Position numbers and translations under genes: made by a program. Shown here piece after piece: positions 9,852-19,000 of a stretch of DNA of 64,000 nt (positions within the stretch are counted from its first letter, which is position 1; each line of letters opens with the position of its first letter). Below the pieces are notes generated by a model. The model was not told where the DNA came from and made no database searches. It saw nothing but the letters and a program-made list of their open reading frames with translations. This DNA comes from Prevotellamassilia timonensis (GTDB lineage Bacteria; Bacteroidota; Bacteroidia; Bacteroidales; Bacteroidaceae), in assembly GCF_021531665.1 (NCBI RefSeq), contig NZ_JADYUH010000003.1, positions 1 through 64,000 on the forward strand. The letters are read 5' to 3'.

Positions 9852-9970
9852 GGTGCGTCAGAATGGCTAAGATGCAAGGCGCCGAGGATGAGGGCGCAGG
9901 GAGTGTACTGAAGTACATGACCAAGCCCGAATCCGATAGCAACACAGCAGATTGGCTATTATGACACACC
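9852..9970. repeat. Long imperfect palindrome downstream of galE
   Basis: Two arms of about 59 bp run inward from GGTGCGTCAGAATGGC (9852) and from the complement of GCTATTATGACACACC (ending 9970). They meet at TGTACTGAAGTACA near 9913. A smaller hairpin (GGGTG...AAAATG/CATTTT...CACCC) sits just before it at 9814-9846 and may terminate galE. No gene is present in 9795-10075. The overall design resembles dispersed palindromic repeats seen in many bacterial genomes. Confidence 0.65.
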
Positions 9971-10075
9971 GCCGGAATGAATCTCTTTGATAATATCGGA
10001 CACTGCCGTCACTTCCTGAGTCCTTGGAAGTCGCTCCGGCAGTGTCCGTTTTGTTTGTACGCTTTTTTTGCTATT

Positions 10076-11224
10076 ATGTCCCGACCTTACTATCTCCTCG
10101 AAGAAACGCGCCTGCGGAAAAATCTTTCGCTCATCAAATCTGTGGCGGAACACACCGGCGCGGAGTTCATCCTCGCCTTCAAAGCCTTCGCACTCTGGAA
10201 GACCTTTCCCATTTTCCGAGAATACATCTCCCACACCACTGCCTCCTCACTCCACGAGGCTATGCTCGCCTTCCACGAGTTCGGAACGAAAGCCCACACT
10301 TATTCTCCCGCCTACGAAGAAGACACCTTTGACCAAGTCGCAGCGTGTTCTTCCCACCTGACCTTCAACTCCCTCTCGCAGTTTGAACGCTTCCTGCCCC
10401 GCCTGCACCAGATGGGAAACAGCGCACCCTCCGTCGGACTGCGCATCAATCCGGAGTATAGTGAAATTGAAACGGAACTCTACAATCCCTGTGCGCCGGG
10501 AAGTCGCTTCGGCGTGCTCTCCGACGAACTGCCCGACGAACTGCCCGCAGCCATCGAGGGCTTTCACTGTCATTGTCACTGCGAAAGTTCGGCGGAAAAT
10601 CTGGCGCGCACGTTGGTGCATCTTGAAGAACGCTTTGGACGCTGGCTGCCCCGCCTCAAATGGCTGAATCTCGGCGGAGGACATTTGCTGACGCGAGAAG
10701 GCTACCACGTCGCTTTGCTCGAAGAAACACTCCTTGGGCTGCGTCGCCGCTATCCCAACCTGCAAATCATTCTTGAGCCCGGCTCCGCCTTCGGCTGGCA
10801 GACCGGCTCGCTCTTCGCTCAGGTCGTCGATGTCGTGTGTCACCGCGGCGTCTCCACCGCCATCTTGAACGTCAGTTTCACCTGCCACATGCCGGACTGC
10901 CTCGAGATGCCCTATCAGCCCGCCGTCCGCGGCGCCGCCTCGGTGGAGGACAGCGAGGCGAAGAACCCGAAGGAAGGAGACTTTGTCTATCGTCTCGGCG
11001 GCAACAGTTGCCTCAGCGGAGACTACATGGGAGCCTGGCGTTTTGACCATCCGCTGCAAGTCGGCGAAGAGGTGGAGTTTTTGGATATGTTGCACTACAC
11101 CAACGTCAAGACCACTCAGTTCAACGGCATCACTCTTCCCGACATCCGACTCTTGAAACAAAACGGTGAAGTCGAAGTGCTCCGACGCTTCACCTACGAG
11201 GACTATCGCGACCTCATGGACTGA
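10076..11224 (+). CDS. nspC: Carboxynorspermidine/carboxyspermidine decarboxylase
   Basis: A 382-aa PLP-dependent fold III decarboxylase catalysing the last step of norspermidine/spermidine synthesis. It starts MSRPYYLLEETRLRKNL; the PLP Lys is in FILAFKAFALW near residue 41. The HCHCESS segment, LNLGGGHLLT and EPGSAFGW are family landmarks, and NSCLSGDYMG holds the C-terminal Cys/Asp site that completes the partner active site in the dimer. An upstream in-frame extension to 9977 runs into the palindrome downstream of galE and is rejected. No other polyamine gene is adjacent. Confidence 0.92.
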   Translation: MSRPYYLLEETRLRKNLSLIKSVAEHTGAEFILAFKAFALWKTFPIFREYISHTTASSLHEAMLAFHEFGTKAHTYSPAYEEDTFDQVAACSSHLTFNSLSQFERFLPRLHQMGNSAPSVGLRINPEYSEIETELYNPCAPGSRFGVLSDELPDELPAAIEGFHCHCHCESSAENLARTLVHLEERFGRWLPRLKWLNLGGGHLLTREGYHVALLEETLLGLRRRYPNLQIILEPGSAFGWQTGSLFAQVVDVVCHRGVSTAILNVSFTCHMPDCLEMPYQPAVRGAASVEDSEAKNPKEGDFVYRLGGNSCLSGDYMGAWRFDHPLQVGEEVEFLDMLHYTNVKTTQFNGITLPDIRLLKQNGEVEVLRRFTYEDYRDLMD

Positions 11225-11343
11225 CGATGCTGAGGCTTTTTCGCTCGTCCGGCTCTCCGTTTGGGCGCATAAAATGATTCACAATTCCCTTCTTTGTTTC
11301 CCGCTCCGCTCCTCCTTTCAAACTTCATGGAACTCTCCAATAA

Positions 11344-11358
11344 GTTCATTTAATGAAC
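11344..11358. promoter_or_regulatory. Palindrome upstream of metA
   Basis: GTTCATTTAATGAAC is a perfect 7-bp inverted repeat around one central base, 65 bp before the metA start, and is followed by the related half-site TTTAATGAATC. It could be an operator, but nothing identifies the binder. I see no recognisable SAM riboswitch in 11225-11422. Confidence 0.3.
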
Positions 11359-11422
11359 GTTTAATGAATCAGTTAGTGAGCACAGTTTTTTCAATTCCGT
11401 TTGACTATCAACCCCAACTGCT

Positions 11423-12319
11423 TTGATTCTTCTTCCCCAACATCTTCCCGCAGCAGAAATTTTGAGAAACGAAGGCTTCGATGTACGTGAAGTCCCCTTG
11501 GAGTCTTTCTCTCAGCCAGCCCCCGGCTTCTCCGACGTGGCGGTTTTGAACCTCATGCCCGTCAAGCCGACCACCGAACTCGACTTCGCACGAGTCTGTG
11601 TCCGCACCGGACTTTCGCTCCGTCTCTGTTTCTTTCGCCTGGACGGTCAGACCTTCAAACACACTTCCGAGGACTACATCCGTTCCTTCTATCTCTCTTT
11701 CTCGCAGTTGCGACAGTTGCCGCCGCGCCGCCTCATCGTCACCGGTGCTCCACTGGAACAAATCGCTTTTGAAGACGTGCGCTATTGGCAACCGCTTTGC
11801 GAACTTATGGATTGGGCGGACCGTCACGTCCCCTCCACGCTCTATGTCTGCTGGGCGGCACAGGCTGCGCTCTACCATTTCAATCGTGTGCCGAAACACG
11901 CCATTCCCGAAAAGCGTTTCGGCATCTTCCCTGTGGAAACCGCCGGAGAAGACGTGTTGAAGACGGCTCCCGCGTGTCGTCGTTTTCTCGAGCCGCTCGC
12001 ACCTTGTTTCATGATGCCCCATTCCCGCCACAGTGAGGTGCGTCTCGCAGACTTTCCGACCACCGGTGCCGATGCACCGTTGCCGCTCGCCTCGGGAGCA
12101 GACTGTGGGCTTTCGCTGGCTGCCACAGCCGATTTGCGTCGCGTTTTCGTCACGGGTCATTTGGAATATGCTTCCGAAACGCTTCACAACGAGTATCAGC
12201 GCGACCTTGCCAAAGGGCTTCCCATTCAGCCGCCTTTGAACTACTACTCTCCCGAAGGGGAAATCCAAAACCGCTGGCTTCCCTCTGCCGTCACTTTCTA
12301 CCGCCGCTTTTTGGAATAA
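11423..12319 (+). CDS. metA: Homoserine O-acyltransferase (MetA family, predicted acetyl-CoA specific)
   Basis: A 298-aa MetA-type enzyme for the first committed step of methionine synthesis. The catalytic Cys is in LYVCWAAQAAL and the His/Glu pair in VTGHLEYASETL. The specificity loop reads VTGAPLEQIAFEDV. A Glu in that position (residue 111 in characterised enzymes) goes with acetyl-CoA use, whereas E. coli has Gly and uses succinyl-CoA; acetyl transfer is therefore predicted. The start is a TTG giving MILLPQHLPAAEIL, which lines up with the family N terminus. No ATG fits upstream. Length is normal. Confidence 0.9.
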   Translation: MILLPQHLPAAEILRNEGFDVREVPLESFSQPAPGFSDVAVLNLMPVKPTTELDFARVCVRTGLSLRLCFFRLDGQTFKHTSEDYIRSFYLSFSQLRQLPPRRLIVTGAPLEQIAFEDVRYWQPLCELMDWADRHVPSTLYVCWAAQAALYHFNRVPKHAIPEKRFGIFPVETAGEDVLKTAPACRRFLEPLAPCFMMPHSRHSEVRLADFPTTGADAPLPLASGADCGLSLAATADLRRVFVTGHLEYASETLHNEYQRDLAKGLPIQPPLNYYSPEGEIQNRWLPSAVTFYRRFLE

Positions 12320-12444
12320 GGTTTTTTCGCGCTTTCGCGAAGGCGTGCGGAGTCTTTTCGATGGGTTTTGACGCCGTGCAGCGTCAAAGAAAATTCTGCT
12401 TCGTTTTCACAATAAGCCACGCAGTTTTCCGTTATATGTAAGTT

Positions 12445-13047
12445 ATGATAGATTATATTCGCGGAACAATAGATAGTCTGACCCCGACGGAAGCGGTGGT
12501 TTACACCCCCGGCGGCGTGGCATATTCCTTAGGTATCTCTTTGAACACCTTCACCGCCCTGGAAGGCAAGGAGGAAGTTCGGCTGTTCGTTTATGAGAGC
12601 ATCCGAGAAGACGCTTGGCAACTCTTCGGTTTTTCAACCCGCGAGGAGCGCGCCATCTTCCTCTGTCTGATTTCAGTGCCCGGAGTGGGCGGTCAGACAG
12701 CACGAATGGTGCTTTCCTCCTTCACGCCGAGCGAACTCATCGAAGTGGTCCGTCGCGAAGATGCTGCTGCGCTCAAGCGTGTCAAAGGCATCGGACCGAA
12801 GGCGGCAGCTCGCATGATTGTCGATTTGCGTGACAAAGTCGAAGTGCTTTCGGGCGAGATGGCCCTGGCAGACACGCCTGCGCCCAAGTCGGCGGCAGCG
12901 TCTGGCATCGCCCACGAAGCCGTCGATGCACTCGCCGTGCTCGGCTTCCCGCCTGCCATGGCGCGCAAGGTTGTGGCAGCCGTTCTTGACGAAGAGCCCG
13001 ACGCCTCCGTCGAAAGGGTCATCAAGTTGTCGTTGAAGAGAATGTGA
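12445..13047 (+). CDS. ruvA: Holliday junction branch migration protein RuvA
   Basis: A 200-aa DNA-binding subunit of the RuvABC resolvasome. The N-terminal OB fold starts MIDYIRGTIDSLTPTEAVV; helix-hairpin-helix motifs are in LISVPGVGGQTARMVLSS and KRVKGIGPKAAARMIVDL; an acidic/alanine linker leads to the C-terminal RuvB-binding domain (AVDALAVLGFPPAMARKVV). It sits 28 bp before sprA. The ruvA-sprA order is common in Bacteroidota, and the two are probably co-transcribed. The upstream gap contains a small hairpin (TTTGACGC/GCGTCAAA, 12367-12388) that may be linked to metA termination. Confidence 0.95.
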   Translation: MIDYIRGTIDSLTPTEAVVYTPGGVAYSLGISLNTFTALEGKEEVRLFVYESIREDAWQLFGFSTREERAIFLCLISVPGVGGQTARMVLSSFTPSELIEVVRREDAAALKRVKGIGPKAAARMIVDLRDKVEVLSGEMALADTPAPKSAAASGIAHEAVDALAVLGFPPAMARKVVAAVLDEEPDASVERVIKLSLKRM

Positions 13048-13075
13048 TTCTCCGTAGCATAGAAAAAACACTCCC

Positions 13076-16000
13076 TTGAAGGTATCGCGCAACATATTAG
13101 TAGCAGTTGGAATCGCGGTGGCAGCAATGGCTGTCGCCTCGTCCCGTTTTGTCGCGTTCCCTTCCTCCCGCTCCGCCGAAGTGTCTGCCGAAGTGTCCGC
13201 CGAGACTGCAACTCCTGCCGAGTCCTCTGACGCATCCGTCGCCGCACCCTTCCACTCGGAACTTCCCGCCCTTCCCGCCGAGGCGGCAGACACGGTCAAG
13301 AAGTCCGGACTCGTCACCCTCGCCGACACAGCACACGGCGTCATTGACCTGAAAGACCCCGAGAACCTCCGAACCGAAGCCACCTACGATCACAAGAGCG
13401 GAAACTTCCTCTTCGGTACGAAACTCGGCACGGGCGACAAGGCGACCTATGTCGATGTGCCGTTCTCTTTGGATTATAAAGAATATTGTGAACTCATGGC
13501 TCAGCGCAGCCGTCGTGCTTTCTACAAACAAAAGAACGCCGAGGAGTTCAAGGCAAAAGGAAAAGAGAAGTTTGACTTCACCGACATGCACTTCTCGCTC
13601 GGAAAACTGGAAAAGATTTTCGGTCCCGGCGGCGTCAGAATCAAAACCCAAGGTTCGGCAGAACTCAAAATCGGTGCCAACACCCGCTTCACCGACAACC
13701 CCTCGCTCAGTGAGAGAAACCGAAAAGTCTTCGGATTCGACTTCAACGAAAAGATAAACCTCAGCCTGAACGGTAAGGTCGGCGACAAAGTCAACATGGA
13801 CTTCAACTATAACTCCGAAGCCACCTTCGACTTTGACGCCCAACAAATCAAATTGCGCTATGAGGGCAAAGAAGACGAAATCATCAAACTCATCGAAGCC
13901 GGTAACGTCAGCATGCCTTCCAACTCGTCGCTCATCAGAGGTGCCAGTTCGTTGTTCGGCGTGCGCGCCGACTTGCAGTTCGGCAAACTGAAACTTCAGA
14001 CCGTCGTGTCGCAGAAAAACTCTACTGCCACAACCGTCAGTTCCAAAGGCGGAAGCCAACTCTCCTCTTTTGAAATTGCTGCCGATGCCTACGACGAGAA
14101 CCGCCACTTCTTCCTCAGCCATTTCTTCCGCGACCGCTACGATGCCCTCATGAAGCAGTTGCCCAACATCACCTCCGGAATCACCATCAACCGCGTCGAG
14201 GTGTGGGTCACGAACAAAACGGGACAGACCAACGACACCCGTAACATCGCAGCCTTCACTGACCTCGGCGAACACGACCGCATCAGTAGTCCCCTCTGGG
14301 TTCCCGGCGCAGACACGAACCCCTCCAACCAATCCAACGACCTTTACACCTCGCTCGTCAACACCCTCCCCGGCGCCCGAGCCATCTCCACCGTCACACC
14401 CACACTGGACGGTGTGGGACTTGTTGGCGGAAGCGACTACGAGAAACTCGAGTCCGCACGTCGTCTGTCTTCCTCAGAGTATGTGCTGAACAGCGCACTC
14501 GGATTCATCTCTCTCAAACAAACCCTGCAGACCGACCAAGTGTTGGCGATTGCTTATGAGTACACCTACAAGGGCGTGACCTATCAAGTCGGAGAGTTTT
14601 CCACCGACCGCAAAGACAACACGGAAGTGCTCTTCGTCAAGGCACTGAAGAACACCGCCTGCGTGCCCGGCATGGGGAACTGGGACCTCATGATGAAGAA
14701 CGTCTATGCCCTCGGAGCCACCCAGGTGCAGAAAGACAAGTTCCGCCTTGATGTCAAATTCCTCTCGGACACCACCGGCGTCTATCTTTCCTATATTCCC
14801 GAGCCGGCGGTTAAAGACAAGAAAATCATTCAACTCCTTGGTGCCGACCGCCTCGACAACCAAAACAAATTGGGGGCGAATGGCTATTTTGACTACGTCG
14901 AAGGCTACACCGTGCTTTCCCAAAGCGGCAGAGTCTTCTTCCCCGTCGTCGAACCCTTCGGCAAGGGATTGGCACAGGCTCTCGGCAGCGAAGAACTGGC
15001 AAAAAAATATGCCTTCCAAGAACTCTACGACTCCACACGCACCGTGGCGCGACAAGTGGCGGAAAAAAACAAATTCATGCTCACCGGCGAGTATAAAGCC
15101 TCACGAAACGACGAGATTCAACTCGGCGCGATGAACATTCCCCGCGGCTCCGTCGTTGTCACCGCCGGAGGACAAACCCTCGTGGAAGGAGTGGATTATA
15201 CCGTTGATTACAATGCCGGCATCGTTCGCATCCTCAACCAAAGCATCCTGGATGCCGGCACGTCGGTCAGTGTCAGCCTTGAGAGCAACACCGACTACGG
15301 CATGCAGCGCAAAACCATGGTCGGTTTGAACTGGGACTATGAGTTCTCGAAAGACCTGCAGTTCGGCGGTACGATTATGCACCTCGGGGAGAAACCGCTC
15401 ACCACGAAAGTCGCCATGGGCAGCGAACCCCTCAACAACACCCTTTGGGGACTCCACATTTCTTGGAAGAAACAAAGTCAACGGCTCACCGACTGGCTCG
15501 ACAAACTCCCGCTCCTCCATTGCACCGCACCCTCCAGCATCAACTTCACCGCCGAGTTCGCACAACTCATCGCCGGAAAAAGCCAAGGCGCACAGGGAGA
15601 TGCCTCCTACATCGACGACTTCGAAAACGCCAAGTCAAACATCGACATTTCCACACCGCAGGAGTGGACGCTTGCCAGCGTGCCCTCCATGTTCCCCGAA
15701 GCGAGTCTCACGAACGACGTGCGCTACGGCTACAACCGCGCCCTCTTCTCATGGTATTTCATCGACCCGCTCTTCACCCGTCGCTCCTCCAGCCTCACGC
15801 CCGGTCACATCAAGAATGACCTCGTTCAACTCTCTGACCCCGACGTGCGAGAAGTCTATCGCAACGAACTCTTCCCCAACAAGAGCATCAACATGCAGGA
15901 GGCAAACACACTCAATGTCTTGAACCTTGCCTACTATCCCAATGAGCGCGGTCCCTACAACCTCGACCCCTCGCTCGACAACGACGGTAAACTCCTTGAC

Positions 16001-19000
16001 CCCCGCTCCCGCTGGGGCGGCATGATGAGACGCTTGGAAAACTCCGACTTTGAGACCTCCAACATCGAATACATCGAGTTCTGGATGCTCGACCCCTTCA
16101 TCAAAGCCCGTGACAACGGAACCACCTTCGACGGAGACCTCTATTTCAACCTCGGAGAAATCAGCGAAGACATTTTGAAAGACGGAAAGAAGTTCTACGA
16201 GAGCGGACTTCCCGTCAATGACGACCCGACGCAATTTACCGAAACCATCTGGGGACGCGTGCCGACGCAGTCCTCCGTCACCTATGCCTTCAACACTTCC
16301 AGCGGCTCGCGTCAAAAACAAGACGTCGGCTTCAACGGACTCACCTCCGAGCAAGAGCGCGACTATCCCGCCTACGCACAGTTCCTCGCTGCCGTGCAGG
16401 GAAAGGTGAGGGGAGAGGTCTATGACTCACTACTCGCTTCCCCCTCCGCCGACAAGTATCACTACTTCCGCGGTTCGGACTACGACCTCGCGCAGCGCTC
16501 CATCCTCGATCGCTACAAATACATCAACAATCCCAACGGCAACTCCGTCGATTCCGACCACTCGCCCGAAAGTTATAGCACCGCCTACAAAACCACGCCT
16601 GACGTCGAAGACCTCAACCAGGACTACACCCTCAACGAGTATGAAAAGTACTATCAGTATCGCGTTCACATCGCTGAGGAGGACATGCAGGTCGGAAGAA
16701 ACTACATCGTCGATAAGCGCGTCGCCAACGTGAAGACCCGCGACAACAACCGCAGAGACTACACGTGGTATCTTTTCCGCATCCCCGTGGATCAGTACGA
16801 AAAGAAAGTCGGCGGCATCAACGATTTCTCCTCCATTCGTTTCATGCGCGTCTTCATGACCGGCTTTGAGAAGCCCGTTGTGCTCCGTCTCGCCACCATG
16901 AATCTGGTTCGCGGCGAATGGCGTGGCTACGAACAGGCACTCTATCAGGGCAGCGCGCCCGAGACGAGCGGAACACTTGCCGTCAGTGCCGTCAGTTTTG
17001 AAGAAAACAACGACAAAGAGCCCGTCAACTACATCCTCCCGCCCGGCATCAGCCGTGTGCAAGACCCCGGACAGACGCAAATCCTCCAAAACGACGAGCA
17101 GTCCCTCGCTCTCACCGTCAAAGACCTCTCACCCGGCGACGCCCGTGCCGTCTATAAGAACACCACGCTTGACCTCCGCCGTTACAAACACATCCAACTC
17201 TTCACCCACGCCAACACCGTCCCCGGTGCGGACGAGGTGCAGGACGGTCAGATGTCACTCTTCGTGCGCTTCGGCTCAGACTACAAGAGCAATTTCTACG
17301 AATATGAAATCCCTCTGAAAATCACACCGGCAGGAAAATATGCCGACAACAACACCAACGCCCTCATCGTCTGGCCCGAGAGCAACATGCTCGACATCGA
17401 CCTCTCCGTCCTCACCGACGTCAAACGCAACCGAAACAAGCAAAAGTCGCTCGGCTTGGCATCCTACTCACAAGCCTACTCCGAATTTGACCCCGCCAAA
17501 CCCGCCAACAAAGTGACGGTGATGGGTAACCCCACGCTCGGGGAAGTGCGCACCATGATGATTGGCGTGCGCAACAACTCCCGCCGAGTGCAGAACGTAG
17601 AAATCTGGGCAAACGAACTCCGATTGCAACAGTTCAGCAACAAAGGCGGATGGGCTGCGCAGTCCCAACTCAACCTCCAACTCAGCGATGTCGCCACCGT
17701 CAACCTCACCGGACACATCGAGACCGAGGGATTCGGCGGACTGGAAGAAACCGTCAGTCAGCGCCGCGACGACAACCTCTACGAATACTCCATCACCACC
17801 AACGTCCAGGCAGGACGCTTCCTCCCGGAAAAGGTCAAACTGAACGCGCCCATCTACTATTCCTACTCCAAACAACGCACCTCGCCCCGCTACAATCCTC
17901 TCGACAGCGACATGGAACTCGATGAGGCACTGGACGCCATGGCGACTCAGCACGAAAAAGACTCGCTCAAAAACATTGCCGAGAAAGTCGTCATCACCAA
18001 AAACTTCAGTCTGTCCGGCGTCAGATTCAACATCGCCACCAAGAACCACCCGATGCCCTACGACCCGGCAAACTTTACCTTCGGCTATGCCTACTCCTCC
18101 CGCAACACGAGCGGGGAAACTACCGCGTGGGAAAAGAGTCAGAACTGGAAATGGTCGCTCAACTACAACTGGTCGCCCAACTTCAAAGCCTTCGAACCTT
18201 GGAAAAAGTCCAAGAAAAAATCCAAGTGGTTCAAGATTCTCAAAGACCAAAGTTTCAACTTCCTGCCTCAGTCCGTCGGTTTCAACTCTGACATAACCCG
18301 TTCTTACTATGAACTCCAGGAGCGTGACATGGAGAACCTCGAAAACAACTCCCTGCCCCTGACCTGGTCCAGCGACTTCCTCTGGAACCGTACCTTCCAA
18401 CTGCGATGGGACCTCACGAAGAATCTTCACGCCTCCTTCAGTTCCGGGACAAACGCAGAAATCGAACAACCCTACACCGCCGTCAACAAAGACCTCTATC
18501 CCGACCGCTACTCCGCTTGGAAGGACTCCGTCTGGAACTCCATCAAAGAAATGGGACGCCCCTTGACTTACCAGCAAACCTTTGATGCTTCTTGGAAACT
18601 GCCCATCAATAAACTGCCCATCTTTGACTGGGTGACAACCGACGTGTCCTATAACGGAACCTACAACTGGGCACGCGGAACGGAACTGCAAGACGGAAGT
18701 ACGCTCGGAAACACCATCAATAACTCCCGAAGCATCACAGGCAACGGACGTCTCAACCTCGAGACGCTCTACAATCACGTGCCCTTCCTCAAAAAGGTGA
18801 ACAAGAAATACTCACAAACGCCGAAAGACAACAGCAAAGAAAAAAAAGACGAGAAGAAGAATTTCCAAAAAGAAATCAAACTCCTCGCCGACACCACGCA
18901 AATCGTGCCCCACAATCAGCGCACCAAGAAAATCAGAGTCACTGCCCTCCGCGCCGACGGCAGCCGCTATCCCATTCGCTACAAAGTGCTTGATGCCAAC

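Noticed and set aside
11225-11422. A possible SAM riboswitch before metA
   Set aside because: I could not find the conserved core or pairing of any SAM class; only a short palindrome is visible.
13097-14332. Long minus-strand frames inside sprA (also 17468-18778 and 18812-19864)
   Set aside because: All are shadows of the continuous 2483-codon sprA frame.
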